Assembly (NCBI RefSeq): GCF_949820605.1
Contig: NZ_CATKVU010000006.1
Location: 1,534,501-1,598,500 of the forward strand
From: Segatella copri
GTDB taxonomy: Bacteria > Bacteroidota > Bacteroidia > Bacteroidales > Bacteroidaceae
Direction: 5' to 3'
DNA length: 64,000 bases
Below the pieces are notes generated by a model, which searched no databases, was not told the origin of the DNA, and saw only the letters and a list, made by a program, of their open reading frames with translations. How positions within the stretch are numbered: position 1 is the stretch's first letter; each line of letters opens with the position of its first letter. A program made the position numbers and the translations under genes. Shown here piece after piece: positions 52,355 to 63,184 of the stretch.

Positions 52355-52954
52355 TTATAATAAAGTATTCGAGCGGATTCTGGACAGCGTTTCCGGAGTC
52401 ATCTGCAGATAACTTGCGATATAGGTGAGCGGAGCACGCAGAACCACCTGTGGGCTCATTTCGCACAGGCGCTTATATTTATTAGGTGCCGACTCAAATC
52501 GCATCAGATCGGCATGAATCTGAGACTGAATCAAACTCTCTTCCAATATTTTACGATAAAGCATCTGGATATTAACATTACGCATAGCAGCCGCCTCCAG
52601 CTTTTTCTTCGGTAGCATATACACCAGCGTAGGCTCCAAAGCTTCCACCTGCAGGTGGGTAGGCTCTTCCTTAAAGAGGCTCTCAATGCACATAAAGATG
52701 GTATGATCCACACCCAGATGTTCGGTCACCTCCTTGCCATTCTTAAAGTAAAATTGGCGCACCAATCCCTTCTCGATGTACGAGATACCCATGCACTGTT
52801 CACCTTCAGGCAAGATCATCTCGCCCTTGGCATACTTGATAGGCTCAAGGATATCTTCCACAACATCGAGCTCATCATAAGTCATCGTACTATATTTACG
52901 CGCCAGTTCGCGCGCAATATCACGCTTAGGGGTAATTACTTTAAAGTCTGCCAT
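52355..52954 (-). CDS. Crp/Fnr-family transcriptional regulator
   Basis: 199 residues. N-terminal cyclic-nucleotide-binding-like beta roll (AKGEMILPEGEQCMGISYIE, GLVRQFYFKNGKEVTEHLG). The C-terminal helix-turn-helix is shortened (LTYIASYLQMTPETLSRIRS). No FNR-type N-terminal cysteine set. Convergent with the acyl-CoA synthetase pair, whose promoter carries a palindrome; regulation of that pair is a reasonable guess but unproven. Confidence 0.92.
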   Translation of the reverse strand: MADFKVITPKRDIARELARKYSTMTYDELDVVEDILEPIKYAKGEMILPEGEQCMGISYIEKGLVRQFYFKNGKEVTEHLGVDHTIFMCIESLFKEEPTHLQVEALEPTLVYMLPKKKLEAAAMRNVNIQMLYRKILEESLIQSQIHADLMRFESAPNKYKRLCEMSPQVVLRAPLTYIASYLQMTPETLSRIRSNTLL

Positions 52955-52994
52955 AATACTTAACCTCCTTTTCCATTATACTTATATTAAATCA

Positions 52995-54788
52995 TTAGTC
53001 GAGTTTGAGCACAGCAAGGAAGGCTTTCTGTGGAACTTCCACATTACCAATCTGCTTCATGCGCTTCTTACCCTTCTTTTGCTTCTCAAGCAACTTGCGC
53101 TTACGGCTTACGTCACCACCATAACATTTGGCAGTAACATCCTTGCGCACCTGCTTAACAGTCTCACGTGCTACAATCTTGGCACCGATAGCTGCCTGGA
53201 TAGCAATATCGAACTGCTGACGAGGTATGAGGTCCTTCAACTTCTCGCACATTCTGCGACCAAAGCTCACAGAGTTATCGCGGTGAGTCAAAGTACTCAA
53301 AGCATCTACAGGCTCTCCATTCAACAGGATATCGAGCTTTACCAGGTCGGAATGACGGAATGAATCGATATGATAGTCGAACGAAGCATATCCCTTGGAG
53401 ATACTCTTCAGCTTGTCATAGAAGTCGATGACGATTTCTCCCAACGGCAACATGAAGTGGAGCTCAACACGGTTTCCACTCACATATTCCTGGTTGATGA
53501 GTTCGCCTCGTTTGTCCAGACAGAGTTTCATGATAGGTCCAATATAATTGGTTGCCGTAATGATGGTTGCCCGGATATATGGTTCCTCAATATGGTCTAT
53601 CAGCGTTGGGTCTGGCAATCCGGAAGGATTGTGAACTTCTTTCACACCGCCCTGCTTGTCGTATACCATATAAGATACGTTAGGTACGGTAGTGATGACA
53701 TCCATATTAAACTCACGGTCCAGTCTCTCCTGTACGATTTCCATGTGGAGCAAACCGAGGAATCCGCAACGGAAACCGAAGCCCAAAGCCACAGAACTCT
53801 CTGGCGAGAAAGTCAATGAAGCATCATTGAGCTGCAGTTTTTCGAGCGATGCCCGCAGATTCTCGTAATCGCTAGGATCGATAGGATAAACACCAGCAAA
53901 TACCATAGGTTTCACTTCCTGGAAACCCGCAATCGCCTTGTCACAAGGACGGGCGATATGGGTAATGGTATCACCCACCTTTACCTCGGTAGCATTCTTG
54001 ATACCCGAGATGATATAACCTACCTCACCGGTACCCAATTCCTGGCGTGGAATCATATCCATCTTCAATACACCGATTTCATCTGCATCATATTCCATGC
54101 CGGTATTGAAGAACTTCACCTTATCTCCCTTACGGATCACGCCATTCTCTATCTTGAAATAGGCGATAATGCCGCGGAATGAGTTGAATACAGAGTCGAA
54201 AATCAAAGCCTGAAGCGGTGCCTTCTCGTCTCCTACCGGAGCAGGAACACGATTAACGACAGCTTCCAATATGTCTTCTACACCCTCACCGGTCTTACCT
54301 GATGCACGGAGAATATCCTCATGCTTGCAACCAATCAGGTCTACAATTTCGTCTTCTACCTCATCAGGCATAGCCGATGGCATATCTATCTTATTGATTA
54401 CCGGGATAATCTCCAGATCGTGATCGATAGCCATATAGAGGTTTGAAATGGTCTGTGCCTGAACGCCTTGAGTTGCGTCAACAACCAGCAGTGCTCCCTC
54501 GCAAGCAGCGATGGAACGGGAAACTTCGTATGAGAAGTCAACGTGTCCCGGAGTATCGATAAGATTCAGGATATAGGTCTGTCCATCCCTTGCCTTATAT
54601 TCCATTTGGATAGCGTGACTCTTGATTGTGATGCCACGTTCTCTTTCCAAATCCATATCATCAAGCATTTGTCCTTCAGTAATCTTGATGGTCTGAGTCT
54701 TCTCCAGAAGTCGGTCTGCCAAGGTACTTTTACCATGGTCTATATGTGCAATAATGCAGAAATTTCTTATTTTATTTATATTCTCCAT
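52995..54788 (-). CDS. lepA: elongation factor 4
   Basis: 597 residues, translational GTPase that back-translocates ribosomes. G motifs: [14 protein letters not shown] (G1), [11 protein letters not shown] (G2), [12 protein letters not shown] (G3), [12 protein letters not shown] (G4). The LepA-specific C-terminus includes [20 protein letters not shown] and [19 protein letters not shown], and the usual end FLAVLKLD. Promoter shared back to back with the small lipoprotein gene. Confidence 0.98.
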   Translation of the reverse strand: MENINKIRNFCIIAHIDHGKSTLADRLLEKTQTIKITEGQMLDDMDLERERGITIKSHAIQMEYKARDGQTYILNLIDTPGHVDFSYEVSRSIAACEGALLVVDATQGVQAQTISNLYMAIDHDLEIIPVINKIDMPSAMPDEVEDEIVDLIGCKHEDILRASGKTGEGVEDILEAVVNRVPAPVGDEKAPLQALIFDSVFNSFRGIIAYFKIENGVIRKGDKVKFFNTGMEYDADEIGVLKMDMIPRQELGTGEVGYIISGIKNATEVKVGDTITHIARPCDKAIAGFQEVKPMVFAGVYPIDPSDYENLRASLEKLQLNDASLTFSPESSVALGFGFRCGFLGLLHMEIVQERLDREFNMDVITTVPNVSYMVYDKQGGVKEVHNPSGLPDPTLIDHIEEPYIRATIITATNYIGPIMKLCLDKRGELINQEYVSGNRVELHFMLPLGEIVIDFYDKLKSISKGYASFDYHIDSFRHSDLVKLDILLNGEPVDALSTLTHRDNSVSFGRRMCEKLKDLIPRQQFDIAIQAAIGAKIVARETVKQVRKDVTAKCYGGDVSRKRKLLEKQKKGKKRMKQIGNVEVPQKAFLAVLKLD

Positions 54789-54810
54789 ATAATTTTTCTC
54801 TCTTTAGAGT

Positions 54811-54842
54811 GCAAAGATAGTATTTTTTTTCGTATCTTTGCA
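54811..54842. promoter_or_regulatory. back-to-back divergent promoters of lepA and the small lipoprotein gene
   Basis: GTGCAAAGATA and TATCTTTGCAC are perfect inverted copies around a T-rich spacer. They are the -7 boxes for lepA (minus) and for the gene at 54891 (plus). The two promoters face away within ~30 bp, so polymerases probably compete. Confidence 0.75.
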
Positions 54843-54890
54843 CAAAATATTGAAAATAATAGAGATTTTTAGATAAAAAGTAGAAAAATC

Positions 54891-55277
54891 ATGAAGAAAA
54901 AGTTGATTTACATCGGTATTTTTGCTTCTTTGCTCGTTTCTTGTACAGAAAGTCTGGAGGACAAAGCGGCTCGTGAAGCCAAGGAGTATACTGAAAAATA
55001 CTGTCCTACTCCATACGTCAACGACGCCAGGACTGACAGTGCTGCATTTGATAAAACCAAGAAGATATATACGTACTATATCTCTTTGAGAAACAAGGCA
55101 GATAACAAGAAGGCGATTGATGCCAACAAGGATAAACTCCATAAGATTCAGAAGGAAGCCCTGGACAACAACCCTGGTCTGAAGAAATATAAGGAAGAGC
55201 ATTTCACCTTCCGTTTCGTATATCATTCGGCTAAGAACCCGAAGGAGGTGTTGCTGGATGATACCTTCAAGTATTAG
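54891..55277 (+). CDS. small lipoprotein of unknown function
   Basis: 128 residues. Signal with lipobox ASLLVSC (cysteine ~18), so lipid-anchored. The mature part is charged and helical (TESLEDKAAREAKEYTEKYC, ANKDKLHKIQKEALDNN) and ends with a short beta segment FTFRFVYHSAKNPKEVLLDD. No domain recognised. Own promoter, and a hairpin terminator after it. Confidence 0.8.
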   Translation: MKKKLIYIGIFASLLVSCTESLEDKAAREAKEYTEKYCPTPYVNDARTDSAAFDKTKKIYTYYISLRNKADNKKAIDANKDKLHKIQKEALDNNPGLKKYKEEHFTFRFVYHSAKNPKEVLLDDTFKY

Positions 55278-55281
55278 AAAA

Positions 55282-55312
55282 GGCACGGAGTACTAGCTAG
55301 TAATCCGTGCCT
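55282..55312. terminator. hairpin terminator between convergent genes
   Basis: GGCACGGA pairs with TCCGTGCC around GTACTAGCTAGTAA. Confidence 0.75.
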
Positions 55313-55321
55313 AAAATACTC

Positions 55322-55600
55322 TTAATATCCCATTTCCTGCAAAGCTGTCGCCAACTGGTCTGGACAGCTTGTAGGCTTATTGCCACAAGTGATACCCTTC
55401 AGTCGGGCGATAACCTCCTTTGCCTTCATGCCTTTAATCAAAGCACAAACGCCCTTGGTATTGCCATCGCATCCTCCGATGAACTGGGCATCCTGCACAT
55501 TTCCATCTTCATCTATACTGATGCAGATGTATTTTGAGCAGGTGCCATGAGTCTGATAAGTTACCTTCTGCAACTTATCCTGTTTGTCTTGCTGCAACAT
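55322..55600 (-). CDS. TIGR03905 family TSCPD-domain protein
   Basis: 92 residues with the TSCPD signature (PTSCPDQLATAL, ~77-88) and cysteines at THGTCSKYICISIDE, FIGGCDGNTKG and ITCGNKP. Related to the C-terminal domain of some ribonucleotide reductases; a metal- or thiol-related small domain of unknown role. Starts 5 bases after the yebC stop, so it is the third gene of a pheT-yebC unit. Confidence 0.9.
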   Translation of the reverse strand: MLQQDKQDKLQKVTYQTHGTCSKYICISIDEDGNVQDAQFIGGCDGNTKGVCALIKGMKAKEVIARLKGITCGNKPTSCPDQLATALQEMGY

Positions 55601-55605
55601 AATGC

Positions 55606-56349
55606 TTATTCTGCGTCTGCAGGAATTTCTGGCTTCATGTTGGTATATACAGTCTGAACATCGTCAAACTCTTCCAACTTCTCAACCATCTTGTCGATAG
55701 TTTCGCGCTCCTCAGGAGTTACATCCTTCAAATCGTTAGGGATGTAAGTGAACTCAGCACCAGTTACCTCGAAACCCTCAGCCTCCAGGTGCTTCTGAAT
55801 TTCGCCGAAGCTTGTAGGAGCACCATAGATTGTGATTTCGTTGTTCTCCTCATCCTCATCAAACTCATCTTCTACACCGTAGTCAATCAGGTCGAGAATC
55901 ATCTCATCCATATCCAGACCTTCCTTCTTCTTGAATGTGAACACAGCCTTGTGGTCGAAGAGGAAAGACAGAGAACCTGTTGTACCCAAGTTTCCGCTGA
56001 ACTTGTTGAAAATAGAACGAACGTCAGCAACAGTACGTGTAGTGTTGTCTGTCAGAGTATCAACGAAGACAGCCACTCCGTGAGGGCCATATCCCTCGTA
56101 TGTTACTTCCTTGTAATCGCTGGTATCCTTGCCACAAGCGTTCTTGATGGCACGAGCGATGTTATCCTTAGGCATGTTCTCACGCTTACAGTTAGCGATG
56201 ATAGCACGCAATGATGGGTTGTTCTCTGGTTCTGGACCGCCTGCCTTCACAGCAATAGCAATCTGCTTACCCAACTTAGTAAATGTCTTGGCCATGTGGC
56301 CCCATCTTTTCAGCTTTGTAGCTTTACGATATTCAAATGCTCTTCCCAT
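55606..56349 (-). CDS. YebC/PmpR family protein
   Basis: 247 residues, YebC/TACO1-type: MGRAFEYRKATKLKRWGHMA, GGPEPENNPSLRAIIANCKRE, NMPKDNIARAIKNACGKD, YEGYGPHGVAVFVDTLTDN. Family members act as regulators or as translation factors for difficult proline runs. Between pheT and the TSCPD gene. Confidence 0.95.
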   Translation of the reverse strand: MGRAFEYRKATKLKRWGHMAKTFTKLGKQIAIAVKAGGPEPENNPSLRAIIANCKRENMPKDNIARAIKNACGKDTSDYKEVTYEGYGPHGVAVFVDTLTDNTTRTVADVRSIFNKFSGNLGTTGSLSFLFDHKAVFTFKKKEGLDMDEMILDLIDYGVEDEFDEDEENNEITIYGAPTSFGEIQKHLEAEGFEVTGAEFTYIPNDLKDVTPEERETIDKMVEKLEEFDDVQTVYTNMKPEIPADAE

Positions 56350-56420
56350 TGGAATAAAATTTTAAATGTTTATCGTTTGTTTATAATATTATCTTAATTC
56401 TGCACGGAGCACCTTCTGCA

Positions 56421-58889
56421 TTATCTCAATTCTGCATTGAGCTTGCTTGTAAGGTTGGCTATGAGCTTCTTCATGATAGCATCTATCTGCTTGTCATTCA
56501 GAGTCTTCTCCTCATCCTGCAGGATGAAGTTAACGGCATAACTCTTCTTGCCTTCAGGCAAATGTTCACCCTCGTAAACATCAAAGAGAACAACGCTCTT
56601 CAGAAGTTTCTTCTCTGTCTGGTGGGCAATCTGCTCAATCTGAGCGAACTCTACATTCTTGTCTACGAGCAATGCAAGGTCGCGGCTCACTGACGGATAC
56701 TTGCTGATGTCGGTGTAAGTAAGGTTCACCTTCTTCACTGCCTTCATCAGGTTATCCCAGTGGATATCAGCATAGAATACATCCTGCTCAATATCGAATG
56801 CCTTCTTCAACTTCAGGCTCAGGATACCCAGTTCTACCAATACCTTACCGGCACGGGTCTCGTAACTTACGCCCTTAGAGAAGATGTTATTGTCGCTGTG
56901 CTTGATAACCACGTTGTTCTGTGGCATACCCACACGGCGGAGAATATTCTCTACCACAGCCTTCAGCTCGTAGATGTTGCTCTGCTCATCAGCATGAGCC
57001 CAACTGCCCTCTATGCGCTTACCGGTGATGAAGAGAGACATGTGAGCCTCCTGAGAGTAAGCCTTGATAGGACTCTCCTCGCTCCACTTCTCCTTATTAT
57101 ATATATAGGTGTTACCCACCTCGAAGAACTTCAGGTTCTGGCTCTTATGGTTGATGTTGCGAACCACGCTCTCCAAACCACCGAACAGCATCGTCTGGCG
57201 CATCACACCGAGATCAGCACTCAATGGGTTCATCACCTTCACGGTTGTATCGTTAGGATACTTGTTGAGGTCGAAGTCGGTATAGTAGCTAGCCTTGCTC
57301 AGAGAGTTGTTGAGAATCTCCATGAAGCCCTCGCCTACCAGCTGCTCTGCCACGAGGTTCTGGCTGTGATAAGCCTTGTCCTCATCGCCCTGAACAGTCA
57401 GGGAGCTCTTCAACTGGGTTGGAATCTCCACATTATTATATCCGTAGATACGGAGAATATCCTCTACTACGTCGCAAGGACGCTGAACGTCTACACGATA
57501 AGCAGGAACCAGGAGGTCGATACCCTCAGCATCCTCCTTCACAATCTTCATCTCGAGAGATGTGGCGATGTTCTTGATGGTCTCAGCACCAATCTCCTTA
57601 CCGATGAGGCGATGCGCATACTCATAGTTCAGGCGAACTGGGAAATCCTGCATTGGCTCTGGATATACATCCTTGATCTGCATGGAAATCTTACCGCCAG
57701 CCAACTGCTTGCAGAGGATGGCTGCCTGCTTCAAAGCATAAATCTGTCCGTTTGGATCTACGCCACGCTCGAAACGGTAGCTGGCATCTGTACTCAAACC
57801 ATGACGGCGAGCGCTCTTGCGAATCCATGTAGGATGGAAGTAAGCACTCTCCAAGACTACATCCTTGGTTGTCTCGTAAGTACCAGAACCCTTACCGCCG
57901 AAGATACCGGCGATACACATAGGCTCCTCAGCATTGCAGATGCTCAGGTCGTGCTCACCCAAGGTATGCTCCTCGCCATCGAGAGTAACAAACTTGGTGC
58001 CCTCTGGCTGGGTACGAACTACAATCTTATGACCGGTAACCATGTCTGCATCGAAGCAGTGCAATGGCTGGCCGTATGCCATCATGATGTAGTTGGTGAT
58101 ATCCACGATATTGTTGATAGGGCGCAAGCCGATGATGTTCAGCTTATCCTGCAACCACTTAGGACTTTCCTTCACCTCACAACCGGTGATGCTTACACAG
58201 GCATAACGCTTGCAAGCCTCAGTATTCTGGATTTCAACATCGATAGGAAGATCCTCGTTGTCTACCACAAACTCATCGCAAGATGGGCGATGCAAACTTG
58301 TCTTGTAGCCATTCTGCTTCAACCAGGCATACAGGTCGCGGGCTACACCCCAGTGACCGAGCGCATCAGCACGGTTGGCTGTGATATCTATCTCGATGAG
58401 CCAGTCGCTCTCCAGGTTATAATACTCAGCAGCAGGCTGACCTACCGGAGCATCTTCTGGGAGCACGATGATGCCGTCGTGAGAGGTACCTACACCAATC
58501 TCATCCTCAGCACAGATCATACCCAAACTCTCAACACCGCGGAGTTTGCTCTTCTTAATGGTAAAACTCTGGTCGCCATCGTAAAGTACGCAGCCCAAAT
58601 CTGCCACGATAACCTTCTGACCTGCAGCAACGTTAGGAGCACCACAGACTATCTGCTGAGGTTCGCCCTTACCCAAGTCAACGGTTGTAACATGGAGGTG
58701 ATCACTATTAGGATGCTCCTCGCATGTCAATACTTTACCAACATAGAGACCTTTCAGTCCGCCCTTGACAGACTGAACTTCTTCCAAAGCGTCAACTTCG
58801 AGTCCGCAAGAGGTCAACGCGTCCGCAGTCTCCTGTGGTGTCAAATCGAAATCGACGTATTCTTTAAGCCATTTGTATGAAACGTTCAT
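56421..58889 (-). CDS. pheT: phenylalanyl-tRNA synthetase beta subunit
   Basis: 822 residues. It has the N-terminal tRNA-binding OB fold (GLYVGKVLTCEEHPNSDHLHV), the B3/B4 editing region, the B5 domain (IGAETIKNIATSLEM), the class II-like core (RYGLSTDASYRFERGVDPNG-type RHGLSTDASYRFERGVD) and the C-terminal FDX-ACB domain (YTDISKYPSVSRDLALLVDK). It pairs with PheS, which is not in the window. Promoter TATTTTTGC on the minus strand near 58965-58975. Confidence 0.97.
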   Translation of the reverse strand: MNVSYKWLKEYVDFDLTPQETADALTSCGLEVDALEEVQSVKGGLKGLYVGKVLTCEEHPNSDHLHVTTVDLGKGEPQQIVCGAPNVAAGQKVIVADLGCVLYDGDQSFTIKKSKLRGVESLGMICAEDEIGVGTSHDGIIVLPEDAPVGQPAAEYYNLESDWLIEIDITANRADALGHWGVARDLYAWLKQNGYKTSLHRPSCDEFVVDNEDLPIDVEIQNTEACKRYACVSITGCEVKESPKWLQDKLNIIGLRPINNIVDITNYIMMAYGQPLHCFDADMVTGHKIVVRTQPEGTKFVTLDGEEHTLGEHDLSICNAEEPMCIAGIFGGKGSGTYETTKDVVLESAYFHPTWIRKSARRHGLSTDASYRFERGVDPNGQIYALKQAAILCKQLAGGKISMQIKDVYPEPMQDFPVRLNYEYAHRLIGKEIGAETIKNIATSLEMKIVKEDAEGIDLLVPAYRVDVQRPCDVVEDILRIYGYNNVEIPTQLKSSLTVQGDEDKAYHSQNLVAEQLVGEGFMEILNNSLSKASYYTDFDLNKYPNDTTVKVMNPLSADLGVMRQTMLFGGLESVVRNINHKSQNLKFFEVGNTYIYNKEKWSEESPIKAYSQEAHMSLFITGKRIEGSWAHADEQSNIYELKAVVENILRRVGMPQNNVVIKHSDNNIFSKGVSYETRAGKVLVELGILSLKLKKAFDIEQDVFYADIHWDNLMKAVKKVNLTYTDISKYPSVSRDLALLVDKNVEFAQIEQIAHQTEKKLLKSVVLFDVYEGEHLPEGKKSYAVNFILQDEEKTLNDKQIDAIMKKLIANLTSKLNAELR

Positions 58890-59007
58890 TATAATGATTT
58901 TTTATTTTATTTCTATTTTGAAAAACCCTAAGAAACATCATTCGGGCTATGCATGTTCTAAAACTCTGCAAAAATACAAAAAAAAATGCATATAAACAAA
59001 TAACATT

Positions 59008-59057
59008 CGCCATTTTTGCACTATTTAAAATAAATACATGCAAAAATGGCGAATGCC
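59008..59057 (-). terminator. long perfect hairpin downstream of the PBP1A gene
   Basis: CATTCGCCATTTTTGCA pairs with TGCAAAAATGGCGAATG, 17 bp perfect, with a T-rich stretch after it on the minus strand; it separates PBP1A from the pheT promoter. Confidence 0.8.
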
Positions 59058-59064
59058 TTGGTTT

Positions 59065-61398
59065 TTATTCGAAAACTTCGTCGATACTGCCAGCTCCTAC
59101 TTCCTCTGAGTCATCCTGTTCGGCTGCCTTGCGGGAACAAGGATTGTAGTCTTCCGGCAAATCGAACTTGATAGCAGGACTGATACCCAGCGACGGGTCA
59201 GCATAAACCTTCTTCATGAATATCGCCCAGATAGGCAAAGCCATGGTAGCACCCTGACCCATACTCATGGAATCGAAGTGGATATCACGCTCCTCACCAC
59301 CTACCCAGCAGCCACTTACGAGTTGTGGAGTAAAGCCGATAAACCAACCATCGCTGTTGTTATTGGTAGTACCGGTCTTGGCGCCAATCTGTCCTTCCAG
59401 GTTATAACGGTAGCGCAGTCTTCCTGCCGTACCATTATCCACAACACCCATCAGCATGGTGAGCATCTTCATGGCATTATCGGCACTGATCACCTCGTTC
59501 ATACGTGGCTGGAAGGTAGCTATCGTATTACCTTCATTATCCTCGATACGGCTCACAAACATTGGAGCAGTACGGATGCCGTGGTTGGCAAATACGGTAT
59601 AAGCACTCACCATCTCGCTGACACTTACCTCACATGGTCCCAGACAGAGACTCATGGATGCATGGATATCAGGATTGTTGATGCCGAAGTCGCGCAACAT
59701 CTGTACGAACTGCTGCGGATTGAGCTTACTCATCAGATAAGCACTCACCCAGTTGCTACTCTGCGCCAATCCCCAACTCAGCGGTACCATCTGTCCGGCA
59801 CGTGAATGGTTGGCATTGCGAGGTGTCCACGGACGACCTGCCACCATATAGGTCTGCTGACGGTTAGGTGCCAGATCGCAAGGTTGGAAGCCGTTAGACA
59901 TCGCCAGACTGTAAAGGAATGGCTTGATGGTAGAACCCACCTGCCGGCGTCCCAGACTCACCATGTCATACATGAAATGGGTATAATCCAATCCACCCAC
60001 ATACGCCTTCACAGCGCCCGTCTTAGGATCCATGCTCATAAAACCGCTACGCAGAAAACTCTTGTAATAACGGATAGAATCGAGCGGACTCATCAGCGTA
60101 TCAATATCACCATGATAGGTAAATACGGTCATCTCCTGCTTCTTGCGGAATGCCGCCTTGATTTCATCCTCAGAATATCCCGCAGCCTTCATCGTACGGT
60201 AACGCTCACTCTGGGTGATACTGCGGTTCAGTATACTCTTAATCTGTTCCGGTGTCAGCTTATCGCTGTATGGCGAGCTTGGTTTGCGAGCTATCTCTGC
60301 ACTGAAGCGAGGCTGCAGATAGCGGGCTACATGCTGATACATAGCCTCTTCCGCATACTGCTGCATACGGCTATCGATAGTTGTAAACACCTTCAGTCCA
60401 TCACTGTATACATTGTATGGCGAACCATCCTTCTTATAGTTCTTGTTGCACCATCCATAGAGCGGATCATTCTCCCACTGGATAGAATCCACCACAAACT
60501 GGGCTCGGTTCCAAGAAGGATAATCACTATGCTCCGGACGCTTAGCCATCATATACTGGCGAAGGAACTCACGCAGATAAGTAGCCGAGCCGTCCTTATG
60601 GTCGGTACGGTGGAAATTGAGTGTCAGCGGCTCAGCAGCACACTGGCTATACTCGCCCCGGCTCAGATACCCCGCCTTCACCATCTGCGAAAGAACCACA
60701 TTTCTGCGCTCCCTCGCTCTCTCCGGATAGCGAACCGGATTGAAGAGCGACGGATTCTTGCACAGTCCGATGAGCGTTGCCGACTCACAGAGGGTCAGAT
60801 TCTTCGGTTCCTTATTAAAATAGGTATTTGCCGCCGTCTTGATTCCTACAGCATTGTGCAGGAAATCGAAGTAATTGAGATAGAGAGCCAGAATCTCCTC
60901 TTTGGTATAATAGCGTTCCAGCTTCACCGCAATCACCCACTCTATCGGCTTCTGCAACAATCGTTCCATCGTACTGCCTGCCTTCTCAGAATAAAGCTGC
61001 TTGGCGAGCTGCTGCGTGATGGTACTTCCACCACCCGCATTAGTCTGTCCCAGGATACCACGCTTGACGATGGCACGTCCAAGTGCACGGAAGTCGATAC
61101 CTGAATGCTCATAGAATCGCTCATCCTCAGTAGCCACCAGCGCCTTAATTAAATAAGGTGACATCTTCTTGTAAGGAATCACGATACGGTTCTCCTTGTT
61201 CAGGTTCCACGTACCAAGCACCTTGCCATCGGCAGAGTAAACCTGGGTGGCAAATCTGTTGATAGGATTCTGCAGATCCTCGATGTCGGGCATGTAGCCA
61301 ATCATTCCAAACCAGATGGCAACAAAGGCAAGAATTACCATGAGTATTCCAGTGCCGAAAACAGCCCATAAAATATGTATAAATCGCTTTCTCATCAC
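59065..61398 (-). CDS. class A penicillin-binding protein (PBP1A)
   Basis: 777 residues, start at 61398 or the next codon. A membrane anchor at 10-32 precedes a GT51 glycosyltransferase ([52 protein letters not shown]). The transpeptidase has SxxK in [10 protein letters not shown], SxN in [10 protein letters not shown] and KTG in [15 protein letters not shown]. It builds and cross-links peptidoglycan. C-terminal tail acidic ([16 protein letters not shown]). Monocistronic, divergent from pyrB. Confidence 0.97.
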   Translation of the reverse strand: MMRKRFIHILWAVFGTGILMVILAFVAIWFGMIGYMPDIEDLQNPINRFATQVYSADGKVLGTWNLNKENRIVIPYKKMSPYLIKALVATEDERFYEHSGIDFRALGRAIVKRGILGQTNAGGGSTITQQLAKQLYSEKAGSTMERLLQKPIEWVIAVKLERYYTKEEILALYLNYFDFLHNAVGIKTAANTYFNKEPKNLTLCESATLIGLCKNPSLFNPVRYPERARERRNVVLSQMVKAGYLSRGEYSQCAAEPLTLNFHRTDHKDGSATYLREFLRQYMMAKRPEHSDYPSWNRAQFVVDSIQWENDPLYGWCNKNYKKDGSPYNVYSDGLKVFTTIDSRMQQYAEEAMYQHVARYLQPRFSAEIARKPSSPYSDKLTPEQIKSILNRSITQSERYRTMKAAGYSEDEIKAAFRKKQEMTVFTYHGDIDTLMSPLDSIRYYKSFLRSGFMSMDPKTGAVKAYVGGLDYTHFMYDMVSLGRRQVGSTIKPFLYSLAMSNGFQPCDLAPNRQQTYMVAGRPWTPRNANHSRAGQMVPLSWGLAQSSNWVSAYLMSKLNPQQFVQMLRDFGINNPDIHASMSLCLGPCEVSVSEMVSAYTVFANHGIRTAPMFVSRIEDNEGNTIATFQPRMNEVISADNAMKMLTMLMGVVDNGTAGRLRYRYNLEGQIGAKTGTTNNNSDGWFIGFTPQLVSGCWVGGEERDIHFDSMSMGQGATMALPIWAIFMKKVYADPSLGISPAIKFDLPEDYNPCSRKAAEQDDSEEVGAGSIDEVFE

Positions 61399-61510
61399 TA
61401 TTTCTTTAAATATTTGTGCAAAATTACATAAAAGTTTTGATTTATCGCATATAAATCAGATTTTTTATGTAACTTTGGGGGCGATTTTAGAACATTCAAT
61501 CATATTTCAA

Positions 61511-62458
61511 ATGGAAAAACATAATTTTGTGACCATTGCAGACCTTTCCAAGGAGAAAATCATGTACCTCCTGGAAATGGCGCAAGAGTTCGAAAAGCAC
61601 CCGAACAGGGAGTTGTTGAAGGGAAAGGTCGTAGCGACCCTTTTCTTCGAGCCATCTACTCGTACCCAACTCAGTTTCCAAACCGCTGCCAACCGTCTTG
61701 GTGCCCGTGTCATTGGTTTCTCTGATGCCAAGACATCCAGTACCACCAAGGGTGAGACCCTCAAGGATACCATCCTGATGGTAAGCAACTATGCCGATGT
61801 AATCGCCATGCGCCATTTCATCGAGGGAGCAGCCCAGTATGCCAGTGAGGTAGCACCAGTGCCTATCGTAAATGCAGGCGACGGCGCTCACATGCATCCT
61901 TCACAGTGCCTGCTCGACCTCTACTCTATCTACAAGACCCAGGGTACCCTGGAGAACTTGAACATCTATCTTGTGGGTGACCTCAAATATGGCCGCACCG
62001 TTCACTCACTTATCACAGCTATGCGCCACTTCAATCCTACCTTCCATTTCATCGCACCTAAGGAACTCGCCATGCCAGAAGAGTATAAACTATACTGCAA
62101 GGAGCACAACATCAAATATGTTGAGCACGAGGACTTTAACGAAGATGTGATTGCAGGTGCCGACATCCTCTACATGACCCGTGTACAGAAGGAGCGTTTC
62201 AGCGACCTGATGGAGTATGAACGCGTAAAGAACGTGTATATCCTGAAGCGCGACATGCTCTGCAAGGCGAAGGAAAACATGAAGATCATGCATCCGCTGC
62301 CACGCGTGAACGAGATTGCTTACGATGTAGATGATGATCCACATGCATACTATATTCAGCAGGCTCAGAACGGCCTCTATGCGCGTGAGGCTATCTTCTG
62401 CCACTGCCTCGGTATCTCGCTCGATGATGTGAAGAACGATAAAAGCATAATTGAATAA
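61511..62458 (+). CDS. pyrB: aspartate carbamoyltransferase catalytic subunit
   Basis: 315 residues from ATG 61511 (the longer frame to 61316 lies antisense in the PBP gene). Carbamoyl-phosphate site [12 protein letters not shown] (~48-59), then [46 protein letters not shown] and HPLPRVNEI. Catalyses the first committed step of pyrimidine synthesis. Followed by a repeat element and pyrI. Confidence 0.98.
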   Translation: MEKHNFVTIADLSKEKIMYLLEMAQEFEKHPNRELLKGKVVATLFFEPSTRTQLSFQTAANRLGARVIGFSDAKTSSTTKGETLKDTILMVSNYADVIAMRHFIEGAAQYASEVAPVPIVNAGDGAHMHPSQCLLDLYSIYKTQGTLENLNIYLVGDLKYGRTVHSLITAMRHFNPTFHFIAPKELAMPEEYKLYCKEHNIKYVEHEDFNEDVIAGADILYMTRVQKERFSDLMEYERVKNVYILKRDMLCKAKENMKIMHPLPRVNEIAYDVDDDPHAYYIQQAQNGLYAREAIFCHCLGISLDDVKNDKSIIE

Positions 62459-62580
62459 TGTTGAATGTTGAATGTTAAGTTGCCTAACGGACACCTAACA
62501 TGGCCCTCAAGGGCGCAAGCCTCACTCAACATTCAACACTCAACACTCAACATTCAACATTCAACACTCAACATTAAAAA
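62459..62580. repeat. TTGAATG/CATTCAA repeat element, copy 3
   Basis: TGTTGAATGTTGAATG, core AAGTTGCCTAACGGACACC, then CAACATTCAACACTCAAC runs; lies inside the pyrB-pyrI operon and ends at the pyrI ribosome site. Confidence 0.9.
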
Positions 62581-62587
62581 AAAAGAG

Positions 62588-63052
62588 ATGGGAAATAATA
62601 AAAGTCAATTAGTGGTTGCGGCTATCGAGAACGGTACCGTAATCGACCATATACCAGCCGAAAAGACCTATCAGGTAGTAAATCTGCTCCAGTTGGAGAA
62701 GATGGAGACTCCTGTTACTATCGGCTACAACCTGCCAAGCAAGAAGATTGGCAAGAAGGGCATCATCAAGGTTGCCAACAAGTATTTTACCGATGAGGAA
62801 ATCAACCGACTCTCTGTCGTTGCGCCTAACATCGGACTAAGTATCATCAAAGACTACGAAATTGTAGAGAAGAAGACCGTCAAGACTCCTGATACGCTGA
62901 AGGGCATCGTAAAGTGCAACAACCCTAAGTGCATCACCAACAACGAGCCTATGCAGACCCTCTTCCATACCGTAGACAAAGTGCTCGGTATCGTACGTTG
63001 CCACTACTGCGACAAAGAGCAGCAATTGGGCAAAGTAGAGCTCTGCAAGTAA
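62588..63052 (+). CDS. pyrI: aspartate carbamoyltransferase regulatory subunit
   Basis: 154 residues from ATG 62588. Allosteric domain first ([39 protein letters not shown]), then a zinc ribbon with CNNPKC (109-114 region) and CHYC. Binds nucleotides and tunes PyrB. Separated from pyrB by 129 bases of repeat, more than usual for this pair. Confidence 0.97.
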   Translation: MGNNKSQLVVAAIENGTVIDHIPAEKTYQVVNLLQLEKMETPVTIGYNLPSKKIGKKGIIKVANKYFTDEEINRLSVVAPNIGLSIIKDYEIVEKKTVKTPDTLKGIVKCNNPKCITNNEPMQTLFHTVDKVLGIVRCHYCDKEQQLGKVELCK

Positions 63053-63110
63053 TAAAAACAGGTAGTTTATAACAAAAAGTAAGCAATACCACTCAAAATG
63101 TTACGATTTA

Positions 63111-63143
63111 TTTGGTAGTTTGAGAGATATTGCTTATTTTTGC
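63111..63143 (+). promoter_or_regulatory. glyA promoter
   Basis: TTTG 63111-63114, 20-base spacer, TATTTTTGC 63135-63143. Confidence 0.75.
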
Positions 63144-63184
63144 ATCCGATTTCATTAAACATCAACCATAAAAAGTAAAGGGAA

